Shown: positions 1 through 7,379 of the stretch, in pieces
Layout: each line of letters starts with the position of its first letter
Position numbering within the stretch: position 1 is the stretch's first letter
NCBI GenBank assembly: GCA_943787985.1
Contig: CALSOO010000004.1
Coordinates: forward strand, 558,001 to 622,000
Direction: 5' to 3'
Length of the DNA stretch: 64,000 nucleotides
From: an uncultured Paracoccaceae bacterium
Lineage (GTDB): Bacteria > Pseudomonadota > Alphaproteobacteria > Rhodobacterales > Rhodobacteraceae
Notes under the pieces: generated by a model
Database searches by the model: none
What the model was told of the DNA's origin: nothing
What the model saw: the letters and a program-made list of their open reading frames with translations, nothing else
Position numbers and translations under genes: made by a program

Positions 1-570
1 TTGCTCCAACTCCGGATCAAGGGCGCTTGTGGGTTCGTCAAACAGCAAGGCTTCGGGTTCCATGCACAAGGCGCGCGCGATGGCGGCGCGCTGTTGTTGT
101 CCACCGGAGAGCTGGGCAGGGAAAGCATCGCATTTGTCGCCAATTCCGACTTTGTCCAAATAGGCGCGCGCGGATTTTTCGACTTCGGACCTCTCGCGCC
201 CCAACACGGTCAATGGCGCCTCCATCACGTTTTGCAGAATGCTCATGTGGGCCCAAAGGTTGAACTGCTGGAACACCATCGACAGATTTGTGCGAATGCG
301 CAGCACTTGTTTGCCATCCGACGGGCGGCGCGCATGGCCTTTGCCTTTCCACGACACAGGTTCGCCTTTGAACACCACGTCGCCTTGTTGGCTGTCTTCC
401 AACAGGTTGCAGCACCGCAACAGCGTTGACTTGCCTGAACCGGATGATCCGATCAGGGACACAACATCCCCGCGCATTGCGGAAATATCCACACCTTTAA
501 GCACCTCAAGCGTGCCGTAGGCTTTGTGCAGATTGCGGATGTCGATAACAGGTGTGTTTGTTTGGGTCAC
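1..570 (-). CDS. Polar amino acid ABC transporter ATP-binding protein (3' end outside window)
   Basis: The 190 visible residues are the first part of an ABC ATPase of the GlnQ/HisP family, which powers import of polar amino acids at the inner membrane. Walker A reads GSSGSGKST near residue 40, the Q-loop follows a VFQQFNLW stretch, the signature is LSGGQQQR and Walker B is [14 protein letters not shown] just before the window edge. A GTG at 568-570 is the likely start: there is no ATG upstream in frame before a stop at 592-594, and the family N-terminus begins within a few residues of it. The remaining C-terminal third lies beyond base 1. The specific substrate cannot be told from the ATPase. 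The neighbouring PhnD-like gene has no signal peptide, so it is not obviously the partner binding protein. Confidence 0.9.
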   Translation of the reverse strand, partial: MTQTNTPVIDIRNLHKAYGTLEVLKGVDISAMRGDVVSLIGSSGSGKSTLLRCCNLLEDSQQGDVVFKGEPVSWKGKGHARRPSDGKQVLRIRTNLSMVFQQFNLWAHMSILQNVMEAPLTVLGRERSEVEKSARAYLDKVGIGDKCDAFPAQLSGGQQQRAAIARALCMEPEALLFDEPTSALDPELEQ

Positions 571-675
571 GTGTGTGCGTCTTGATTGAGTCTATGCATC
601 ACGTATAAGGCGCGAATTCTATCGGCAATGCAACTTGCAAAGTGCTGATCGGCATTGGGGATGTACGTGCTGACC

Positions 676-1413
676 TTACGGAAGCGGGGGCAGGGGCAAC
701 CCCAAATAGGCATCCGCAGGAATTTGCACCAATTCTTTGAGGAAAAGGGTCTGTTTGTGCGCAGGTTCAAGGGATTCAATGGCATGGGAGACAGCGCGCG
801 CGACACGCGGTGCGTTCTGCGTCAGTGCTGTAATATAAGGCAGACCCGGTGTCGGATCTGTGCGGGCCACAACGCGCAAGCGATCCGTCAGGGCGGGGGC
901 CTCGTTGCGCAGCATCGCCCATGTTACGGCGTCCAGACTTGCGAAATCAGCTTGCCCCTCATCAACAGCGCGCGCGGACAAGGCGTGGCCGCCGGTTTGA
1001 AGGCCAGTTTTGAATGCAAGGTCATGCCGCGCGAAATAGGCACAAGGGGCGGCCCAACCTGATTGGGACAGTGCCTCGTTGTAGGCCATCGTGCGCCCTG
1101 AAAGGTCTGAAAGTGTTTCGGCATGGTCGTCGCGGTGCACAATCAAAACGCTGAAATAGTGGCCCGCGGGGCAATCCGGCAGATCATAATCGGGTGTGCC
1201 CACCAAGCGCACGTGCCCGTGCAAACGGGCGCGGTACGGCAGGCCACACGTTTGCGCAAGCAGCAGGTCGGGATCGCGCCAAATGTCCCAGACGTCTTTG
1301 TCACGTGTGAGGGTTTGAGGTCCATCCCCAAGGGCAAATCGTGTACGTTCCCACAATGCATCTACTGCACTGCGGGCATGGGGCATGTCATACATGCCCA
1401 GAAAGGCTGTCAC
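676..1413 (-). CDS. PhnD/SsuA/transferrin-like substrate-binding family protein without signal peptide
   Basis: This 245-residue protein resembles the periplasmic-binding fold used for phosphonate and phosphite (PhnD-like). It has segments such as VWDIWRDPDLLLAQTCG, YFSVLIVHRDD and TMAYNEALSQSGW, the last being the typical hinge region. It lacks a signal peptide, so it may act in the cytosol or be exported differently. The GTG at 1411-1413 is chosen because it overlaps the stop of the upstream terB-like gene in a GTGA arrangement; longer upstream frames read through that gene. The tight overlap indicates translational coupling with the TerB-like protein. The family is seen; the ligand is unknown. 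Confidence 0.75.
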   Translation of the reverse strand: MTAFLGMYDMPHARSAVDALWERTRFALGDGPQTLTRDKDVWDIWRDPDLLLAQTCGLPYRARLHGHVRLVGTPDYDLPDCPAGHYFSVLIVHRDDHAETLSDLSGRTMAYNEALSQSGWAAPCAYFARHDLAFKTGLQTGGHALSARAVDEGQADFASLDAVTWAMLRNEAPALTDRLRVVARTDPTPGLPYITALTQNAPRVARAVSHAIESLEPAHKQTLFLKELVQIPADAYLGLPLPPLP

Positions 1414-1853
1414 GGGGTGACGCGTTGGCGGGCCATTGCGCTGTCGCGATCTGTTACACCCAACAAGTTCGAGACCAGCCGCAACACGGCGTCCTCTTCC
1501 TTGGCGCGGGTGCCGTCGGCCAGAACCACCTCCCACAGTGCTTCAATGATGGCCAAGCGATCATCGTACGCAACGGCATTCTTGATCGCACGGGTAAAGC
1601 GGACAGTGTCGGGCGCTTCGCTTTCCAGTGTTTCGGCGTCCTCGCACAACCGGGCAACGCCGGCAGGGTCCAATCCATATCTGGAGCTGGCAATCGCCTC
1701 GATACGGGCACGTTCCTGAGCATCGTAATGCCCGTCAGCGCGGGCCACGCGGATCAAAAGAGCGGTCAAAGCCAGACGCGCATCGGCATCCGGAAGCTGG
1801 GCGGGTTCGGGCTTGGTCAGCCGCTTGAGGAAATCTGCAAACATACCTTCCAT
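1410..1853 (-). CDS. TerB-family (tellurite resistance-like) protein
   Basis: A 147-residue, all-helical, acidic protein matches the TerB/DjlA N-terminal type. It carries the characteristic LIRVARADGHYDAQERARIE and VVLADGTRAKEEDAVL repeats, each holding an acidic metal-binding-like ADG/DG turn. TerB proteins are cytoplasmic or membrane-associated and linked to metal and stress responses; single-domain versions like this are common in alphaproteobacteria and need not confer tellurite resistance. It starts at ATG 1853, with a second in-frame ATG three codons later. Its stop overlaps the GTG of the downstream PhnD-like gene, so the two form a coupled pair. Confidence 0.8.
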   Translation of the reverse strand: MEGMFADFLKRLTKPEPAQLPDADARLALTALLIRVARADGHYDAQERARIEAIASSRYGLDPAGVARLCEDAETLESEAPDTVRFTRAIKNAVAYDDRLAIIEALWEVVLADGTRAKEEDAVLRLVSNLLGVTDRDSAMARQRVTP

Positions 1854-1883
1854 ATAGTCCAGCTGTTTGGGTTCGCCAATGGG

Positions 1884-2531
1884 TTAACCAATGCCAAGCA
1901 CGTGACCAAAGCGAAAATTGTCCAGCGCCAGACCTTGGGGGTCAGTGTTCATTATGACCAAACCCGCAATATCACTCAGTCCGTTCCGGCGTTCGAACCC
2001 GACGCTATACTCCCTTAGGTCTTTGACAGGAAGTTGGGCGATGACACTGCCGTCCCGACGCAGAAACAGCACTTGGGCATGTCCACGTTCCCCACCGCGA
2101 ATGTCAAAGGCGACGGCGGATTGATCGGTCTCGAACAGGACAGAGATAGCGCCTTCGCCTTGTCCGTTGCGGCTGGGAAAAGACGCGCGGCCATAGCCGT
2201 TCAGGACTTTGTTTCCGCTCATCAGAACCAGTGACATGGTTTGCCCCGGCGATCCTGCCAGCGGGGTAAGAGGGGCCGTGGCCGCACCAATGATTGCGTC
2301 GTGTTCGCCGTTGTACTCAAGAGATTGGCCCAGAAAGCGTTCGGCAAATACCGCGCCCTCCAGCACCCATGGCTCGTTGATCAAAATGCCGGGTCCCATC
2401 GTCGCACGCTGGTCTTCAAAGGTGATGACGTTGGGCAATGCCAGTGTATTCGGGGGAACCTGACAGATCGCGCGTTCACACGCGGCGGCTGAAGTGGCAA
2501 GCAGAATGGCGGGTATCACAAACTTGAACAT
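1884..2531 (-). CDS. Conserved exported protein of unknown function
   Basis: The 215-residue product begins with a short basic residue and a hydrophobic run ending in a TSAAAC sequence. That fits a Sec signal peptide or, less well, a lipobox. The mature part is beta-rich and includes TFEDQRATMGPGILINE, SFPSRNGQGEGAISVLF and a terminal ALDNFRFG. Such LDNFRF endings are typical of beta-sandwich exported proteins related to PEP-CTERM-type extracellular domains, but no sorting tail is present here. It lies alone between terB and a DUF1330 gene on the same strand. I do not recognise a specific function. Confidence 0.7.
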   Translation of the reverse strand: MFKFVIPAILLATSAAACERAICQVPPNTLALPNVITFEDQRATMGPGILINEPWVLEGAVFAERFLGQSLEYNGEHDAIIGAATAPLTPLAGSPGQTMSLVLMSGNKVLNGYGRASFPSRNGQGEGAISVLFETDQSAVAFDIRGGERGHAQVLFLRRDGSVIAQLPVKDLREYSVGFERRNGLSDIAGLVIMNTDPQGLALDNFRFGHVLGIG

Positions 2532-2549
2532 ACGCCATTATAGCACAGT

Positions 2550-2846
2550 TTAGCCTGAATATCCTTCAACAATGATCATATTTGTGTCAGCAACCGGCGT
2601 GCGGATGCCTTTTGCAGCTTGATAGGCAGGGCTGTTGTAGCAATCCAGGGCTTGCTGATAGCTTGGGAATTCGATGACAACGGTGCGGGGGGACCAGTCG
2701 CCTTCGGGGTTCTCCTGTGTGCCACCACGGACCAGAAATTTACCACCAAACTCTGCCAAAGGTGCCGCATTCGCAGCGCGGTAGGTGTCGTAGGTTTCTG
2801 CATCGCGGACCACGTTGTGTCCGATCCAATAGCCTTTTGCGGTCAT
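2550..2846 (-). CDS. DUF1330 family protein
   Basis: This small 98-residue protein matches the DUF1330 dimeric alpha/beta-barrel family. It has the hallmark pattern GYWIGHNVVRDAETYDTYRA at the N-terminus, then FGGKFLVRGG, a central RTVVIEFPSYQQALDCYNS and the terminal region before IIVEGYSG. Members resemble EthD/ABM-like ferredoxin folds and are of unknown role. The ATG at 2846 is 13 bases downstream of the rlmJ stop on the same strand, so co-transcription with rlmJ is likely. Confidence 0.88.
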   Translation of the reverse strand: MTAKGYWIGHNVVRDAETYDTYRAANAAPLAEFGGKFLVRGGTQENPEGDWSPRTVVIEFPSYQQALDCYNSPAYQAAKGIRTPVADTNMIIVEGYSG

Positions 2847-2859
2847 GATCTAAGCCTTT

Positions 2860-3633
2860 CTAGAGGGTCGAGAAAATCTGGGAAATACGCTTGGCCTCGG
2901 CTTCAAGGCCATAGGGCGGGTTCAGCACCAGCAGCCCCGAGCCGATCATCCCGTGACCGGGTTTGGCAGGGGCAAAACGCACTTCATGGCGAAAGGCGTC
3001 CTGATGCGCGCCCATCAACGACGTCAGCATTTTGTCCTGCGCGCCATTGGTCAAAATCGGATACCACAGGGCGATGACGCCAACATTCCACGCGCGTGCA
3101 TATTGGCGCATGTCCTTGGGGATCGTGTCATAGTCGGTTTTGATCTCATAGCTGGGATCGATCAACATCAGGCCACGGCGCGGGGTGGGAGGCAGAATGC
3201 TGTGGGCCAGTGCAAAGCCATCGTGACGGTGGCAATTCACGCGGTAAGGCGACATCGCCAGATCAAGGGCGGCATGTTCGCGCGGGTGCAGTTCTGCAAG
3301 GTGAATAGTGTCGGTCGGGCGCAGCAGGCGCGCGGCCAACATAGGCGATCCGGGATAGGCGGTGTCACCGTGTTCTTGCACAAACGCTTCAAGGGTCCGG
3401 CCATAAGGGTGGTCGGAAAACTCATCCTTGAGGCGCGTGATACCCGCGGCGGCTTCTGCGGTTTTCAACGCCTCTTCATCGCCCAGATCATACATTGCAC
3501 GCCCCGCGTGAGTCTCGATGTAGGTGAGTGGTTTTTCCTTTTGCGTCAGATAAGACAGCATCCACGCCAACAGGGCATGTTTGTGCACATCTGCAAGGTT
3601 TCCGGCGTGGTATATATGTTGGTAACTTAGCAT
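2860..3633 (-). CDS. rlmJ: 23S rRNA (adenine(2030)-N6)-methyltransferase RlmJ
   Basis: A 257-residue class I methyltransferase of the RlmJ/YhiR family that methylates A2030 of 23S rRNA using S-adenosylmethionine. The family-specific opening MLSYQHIYHAGNLADVHKHA defines the start at 3633; seven further upstream residues are possible but not conserved. The motif LMLIDPSYE around residue 160 is the DPPY-like N6-adenine methyltransferase catalytic motif, and GSGLLVLNPPYGLE lies near the C-terminus. Length matches the usual family length. It is followed closely by the DUF1330 gene. Confidence 0.93.
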   Translation of the reverse strand: MLSYQHIYHAGNLADVHKHALLAWMLSYLTQKEKPLTYIETHAGRAMYDLGDEEALKTAEAAAGITRLKDEFSDHPYGRTLEAFVQEHGDTAYPGSPMLAARLLRPTDTIHLAELHPREHAALDLAMSPYRVNCHRHDGFALAHSILPPTPRRGLMLIDPSYEIKTDYDTIPKDMRQYARAWNVGVIALWYPILTNGAQDKMLTSLMGAHQDAFRHEVRFAPAKPGHGMIGSGLLVLNPPYGLEAEAKRISQIFSTL

Positions 3634-3713
3634 AGGGCGATATGAGGGGAACAAGGCCTTGGGCGCAATGCTTAAGCGCGCAAGGCGTGGTTTTATCTGT
3701 GCTCTTTGCTTCG

Positions 3714-4784
3714 TTACTCCGGTGCAATCATTCCCAGATGGCTTTCGCGCAAACTGGTCAGATAACGCATTCCGTCACGTGCCTCGATCAGGCCTGTCAC
3801 ATAGGCGAATTCCCCTGCCGCGCCGTGCAGTGTTTCCAGAACCGTGCCGTTTTCATCAATGCGCGCGACCAGACCATAACGCGTGGCTTTGGGGCGCAGC
3901 GCTTCGGGCAGTCGCATCACAATCTTGCGCAAAAAGGGTTTGTCCGACAATCCGTCTGCCGCATCCGAGCGCGGTGAGATCAGCCCGAACCAGAATGTCC
4001 CGTCCTGCGCACGGGCGATGTTGTCGGGAAAACCGGGAGTGTTTTCGACAATCGTTTCCACTTCGGCCCCGTCCAAAGATACGCGCTTGATAGAATAATC
4101 ACCGGTTTCATTGACCAGAAAATGCGTGCCCGCCGCATTCATCGCCAGACCGTTGGCAAATTGCAGTCCGTCAAGGATCAGGGTGGTTTCATCCGTCGCG
4201 GGATTATAGCGCAGAACGCGCCCGTGTCCGCCGTGCTCCATCAGGTCAAGGAAGGAGGCGGGAAAGGCGCCGCCATGTGCAACCGCGCCGAACTTGGTCG
4301 AGGCATCGGTGAAATAGATCGAACCGTCGGGGGCAATGTCGAGGTCATCGGCGTAGGTGATCGGCGCGCCGCCAAAACTGTCGGTGAGCACAGTGACCGC
4401 GCCGTCCACGTCGATGCGCAGCAATCCTTTGGCCGCATCTGCGATGTAGAGCGTCCCGTCAACGGTCGCGGAGACGCCCAATGGCAACCCGCCTGTGTTC
4501 GCGAATTCTGTTGTGGTGCCAGTGCTGGGGTCGTAGGCGAGGATGGCGCCGGAATGGCTGGCCATGAAAATCCGCCCCTCCGGACCCTCAGCGGCATCTT
4601 CGGGACCATATTCGCCGTTCAGCGTGATCAGTTCCAGATCCTCCAGACCCGTGTTTGGCGCGTAATCGCCCGTGTACCCTTGGTTTTGCGGTGCATTCCA
4701 AGGTCGCGGTTCAATCGGAACCGGCCATGCCAAAAGGTAAAGCGCCCCAAGGCCCAAGAGTGTCAGACTGGCTTTTTTGAACAT
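3714..4784 (-). CDS. SMP-30/gluconolactonase/strictosidine synthase-like protein
   Basis: The 356-residue product is a six-bladed beta-propeller of the SMP-30/strictosidine-synthase-like superfamily. It is preceded by a single N-terminal hydrophobic segment (LTLLGLGALYLLAWPVPI) that anchors or exports it. Family marks are GPEDAAEGPEGRIFMASHSG, YADDLDIAPDGSIYFTDAS, LQFANGLAMNAAGTHFLVNETG and TPGFPDNIARAQDGTFW, which carry the metal-binding Glu, Asn and Asp positions of these lactonases. The ATG at 4784 is preferred over the GTG at 4793 because an AAAGG sequence lies eight bases upstream. The substrate is unknown; lactone hydrolysis is inferred from the family. Confidence 0.85.
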   Translation of the reverse strand: MFKKASLTLLGLGALYLLAWPVPIEPRPWNAPQNQGYTGDYAPNTGLEDLELITLNGEYGPEDAAEGPEGRIFMASHSGAILAYDPSTGTTTEFANTGGLPLGVSATVDGTLYIADAAKGLLRIDVDGAVTVLTDSFGGAPITYADDLDIAPDGSIYFTDASTKFGAVAHGGAFPASFLDLMEHGGHGRVLRYNPATDETTLILDGLQFANGLAMNAAGTHFLVNETGDYSIKRVSLDGAEVETIVENTPGFPDNIARAQDGTFWFGLISPRSDAADGLSDKPFLRKIVMRLPEALRPKATRYGLVARIDENGTVLETLHGAAGEFAYVTGLIEARDGMRYLTSLRESHLGMIAPE

Positions 4785-4857
4785 CGCGCGCACCTTTTGT
4801 TGCTTCGGTCATGCGCCACTGAAGGTGCAAAGCGCGTCGTTGGCAAGCAGATTACGC

Positions 4858-5169
4858 CTATTGCGTGTCGTGCACTCCGGCAACGCGGTAGGGGGTCAAA
4901 GCCGCGTGGACCTCTTCGGGAGAGAGGCCCAATTCGACCATATTACGGTAGGCGAGGCTTTGGTGGAAAGCCGCTTCGCTCACGTTTAATTCGTGAAACG
5001 CGGGGCGGGGTGTTTCACTGGGCGGGCGGGCTTGGGCAAAAGCGGCCATGACGCGGTCGCCGCGCGTGTATTCGCCTTTGCGAAACTCCAGATACCCTTT
5101 GGAAAAGCGCCCGTCGATGACGCATTGGGCCAGAACACCCATGATGCCGGGATTACGCGCGATACGCAT
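4858..5169 (-). CDS. Small unknown protein, last gene of the DUF4123 module (possible immunity gene)
   Basis: A 103-residue soluble protein starts at MRIARNPGIMGVLAQCVIDG. The reading frame extends further upstream, but that part overlaps the preceding gene heavily and is low in coding character. Its last recognisable segment is LSPEEVHAALTPYRV. Its start overlaps the end of the upstream 123-residue gene by 17 bases, and that gene overlaps the putative effector by four bases. This suggests translational coupling of three genes. I do not recognise the family. Its position directly behind a putative effector suggests an immunity or accessory role; this is inference from gene order only. Confidence 0.65.
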   Translation of the reverse strand: MRIARNPGIMGVLAQCVIDGRFSKGYLEFRKGEYTRGDRVMAAFAQARPPSETPRPAFHELNVSEAAFHQSLAYRNMVELGLSPEEVHAALTPYRVAGVHDTQ

Positions 5170-5524
5170 GGGCGACCTCCTGTGGGGAACCGAATGTGAT
5201 GGGTTTAAACGGTGCGAGCGGCAAAAAGAACGCACGCACGATGGCTTCGCGGGCGTTATCATCGGCTTGTCCCTCAAGAAACGCCCAAAGCGGTTCGGCT
5301 TCGGCTGTGCAATCGGCCTCGAACCTGTCGGCGATATGAGTGCGAAAGACTTCGAAATGGGGGGCAATCGCCGGGACCGCTGTGAGACACTCAACGAGTG
5401 TGTCGTTGATGAACGTGCTGAGATGGCCAAAGGTGTCTTGGCCATAGAATTTGCGCATCGTCAGGATGTTGGTCAATTCCAGTACATCCGCGTCGGTCTC
5501 AAGGGTCAGGGACACGTCGCTCAT
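5153..5524 (-). CDS. Small unknown acidic protein, possible immunity protein
   Basis: The 123-residue acidic protein (opening MSDVSLTLETDADVLELTNI) has no signal peptide or membrane segment. It is predicted mostly helical and contains FINDTLVECLTAVPAIAPHF and LEGQADDNAREAIVRAF. The ATG at 5524 overlaps the TGA of the upstream gene in an ATGA arrangement, the typical coupling of a toxin gene to its immunity gene. No family is recognised. Cytosolic location and acidic character fit a binding partner for the upstream putative ADP-ribosyltransferase, but that is inferred. Confidence 0.7.
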   Translation of the reverse strand: MSDVSLTLETDADVLELTNILTMRKFYGQDTFGHLSTFINDTLVECLTAVPAIAPHFEVFRTHIADRFEADCTAEAEPLWAFLEGQADDNAREAIVRAFFLPLAPFKPITFGSPQEVAHAYRA

Positions 5525-6180
5525 GGGTAACCTGGCACGGTGTAACCGGCAAAATCGGGATGCTCGGGAAAGATATTGGGGCCGCTGGCGGTGAAAATGA
5601 CATGCGGGGGACGTTCGCGCAAAGCGCCAGGGTGGAAATATTCGGGCATGATGGAATTGGGGCTGGAGCGCAGGGCAATCGGTGCCGTGCAATCCGCCAT
5701 CAGTTGCACAAAATAGAAGGGTTTGTGCGCATACGCGAGGCTGCCGATGAACAGAATAGACCAGACTGTGTAGGGGCCATAAAACCTGTTGGCCAAATAT
5801 ACGCCGCCGCCGACCCCTGCCACGATTGTACGTGCGCCCATGATTAGGGAGGCGGATGTCGGGTCGGTGTAGTGGATGTACGGCAACGGGGGGCAGCGCG
5901 CTGTATCCGTGGCCGTGTCCGTTGCTGCGTCGGTTTGTGTTTGGGTCTGAGTTTGCGTTTGGGTTTGCGGCGCCGTTGTGACCGGTGGCGTGTAAACGTC
6001 ATCCTCCCCAAAGATCAGATCGGACACGTTGTCATAGGCGTTTGACGCGCCGTCAAGCATGGCTTCACCCATGTTGTTGTGATTCTTGCGAAACTCGGGG
6101 CTGACAGCGTACATAAAGCCGTAAGCGATTGCGACGCCACCGATATAGACCGGGGCTGCGGCTGCTGCAGGTGCTGCCAT
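5521..6180 (-). CDS. Putative type VI-type effector with C-terminal HYT-motif ADP-ribosyltransferase-like region
   Basis: The 219-residue protein has three parts. Residues 1-30 are Ala-rich and hydrophobic (PVYIGGVAIAYGFMYAV). A linker at about 70-95 consists of a TQ-TQ-TQ run followed by Asp/Thr/Ala repeats. The C-terminal part opens with LPYIHYTDPTSASLIM and continues to GVGGGVYLANRF. The HYT triad followed about twenty residues later by G-x-VYLAN resembles the HYD1-type ADP-ribosyltransferase toxins, where His and Tyr hold NAD. A further hydrophobic segment (VWSILFIGSLAYA) follows. A good AGGAAAGG ribosome site precedes ATG 6180. Upstream is a DUF4123 adaptor gene, downstream two small genes. 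The domain assignment comes from motif reading alone. Confidence 0.6.
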   Translation of the reverse strand: MAAPAAAAAPVYIGGVAIAYGFMYAVSPEFRKNHNNMGEAMLDGASNAYDNVSDLIFGEDDVYTPPVTTAPQTQTQTQTQTQTDAATDTATDTARCPPLPYIHYTDPTSASLIMGARTIVAGVGGGVYLANRFYGPYTVWSILFIGSLAYAHKPFYFVQLMADCTAPIALRSSPNSIMPEYFHPGALRERPPHVIFTASGPNIFPEHPDFAGYTVPGYP

Positions 6181-6181
6181 T

Positions 6182-7307
6182 CTAAAGTGCCTTTCCTGTT
6201 GCCATGCGTTTTATCGCGGTGGTGTAGGAGCGCGCGGTCATGTCGATACGTTGCCCCATGCTGAGATTTTGATTGCGCATCACTGCCCCGTCAAGAATAG
6301 CTTGTCCCGCTTCTTCGCCCAAGAACAACAGGACAAACATCAATTTGCTGGCATCTTGCAAGGATGCGCTGTCGGGACCCGAGTGCCAAAATACGAATGC
6401 GGTGGTGCGCTTGGCTTCAAAGCTTAATTCTTTGTCGGTGAAGTCATAGCCTTTGGATACGGCGCGGGTGCCTACTTTGGTTTTTAAATCAGCGGCAAAG
6501 CGGGCGCGTACACGTTGGGAGAAGAGGGCTTTGTCCTCGTCCGTCAGGGTTAGCCGTGCATTCGGCGTTGGAGTGACGTTCCCCGAGCGGCGCGCGCTCC
6601 AAACGATCCCGTCGCTTTGTCCCAGATACAAAATTCCGTGGCCACCGGCGTCAAAGAAGGCTTTTGCCAACGGGGCAGGGGTTTGGTTGCCGACGCAGAA
6701 ATCCCCGAACCGGGGCCGGTTCCCAAAACCTCAAAAAACAAATATGTGCCCTGTTTGTCGGGCAGCTTGGTGAACTTCCGGAAATGTTTGACCAACCCCG
6801 GCCAACGGGGCTGTGCTGCGCAGGAAAAATCCCCGCGTGCGTGTCCCACAAATCTGCTGGGACCGGTTTCAGCCGAAAAGAGGGATCTGGTAAACGGGGA
6901 TTTGTCGTCGAGTTTGACAATCCACGGCGCGGACTTGGCCCAATGCCTCTTGAGTTTTCCCTTGAAAACAGGCACGCATGCTCAAGGGAGGATGTGGCAA
7001 GTCGTTCGACCAGGTTCACAGCCTTGGCCGCATCAAGAATAGCGTAGGTGTGCAGGGTGCCTGCAGGCGCGCTGTGCAAATCATCCTCCTGAGCGCCGGG
7101 CGGTGTCCCAAAGATCCAATCTGCCAGTTCATCGGGAACAGTTTTGGGATCAGACAGGTCGAATTGATCACCTAGAGGGGGTATCTCGCCAAGATTTTCA
7201 ACCTTGAGTGACGTCTTGGCCCCCACACCAGTTGCGTCACCCGCTGGAGCGGATGTTTTGTTGGTCCAATAGTCATCTTGGTCATTTGGCAACAAAACGG
7301 CCTTCAA
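6182..7307 (-). pseudogene. DUF4123 domain protein (type VI effector adaptor), frame broken twice
   Basis: Three adjacent reading frames join into one protein of about 375 residues. The order is: an opening with LHTYAILDAAKAVNLVERLA and LEHACLF; then KGKLKRHWAKSAPWIVKLDD, KHFRKFTKLPDKQGTYLFFE and KPLPR; then AKAFFDAGGHGILYLGQSDG and the C-terminal helices. The YAILDAA, ACLFKG, APWIV and LPDKQGTYLFFE blocks are the core of DUF4123, the chaperone/adaptor that loads effectors onto VgrG in type VI secretion. Frame one passes to frame two at an AAAA run (about 6965-6968) and frame two to three at a GGGG run (about 6678-6681). One missing base at each restores the protein. The start is a TTG at 7307 without a clear ribosome site, so the true start is uncertain. 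No VgrG or Hcp gene is nearby. Confidence 0.75.
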
Positions 7308-7379
7308 CGTGACAAAATACAGATTAATGTTGGCGCATTTTTTGAGAATTCAAGGTTCAGAGATGCTTAAGCTGAAAGG

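Noticed and set aside
5925-5990. Possible CRISPR-like or satellite repeat
   Set aside because: The repetition is the in-frame TQ codon pair of a protein linker; there are no spacers and the unit is only six bases.
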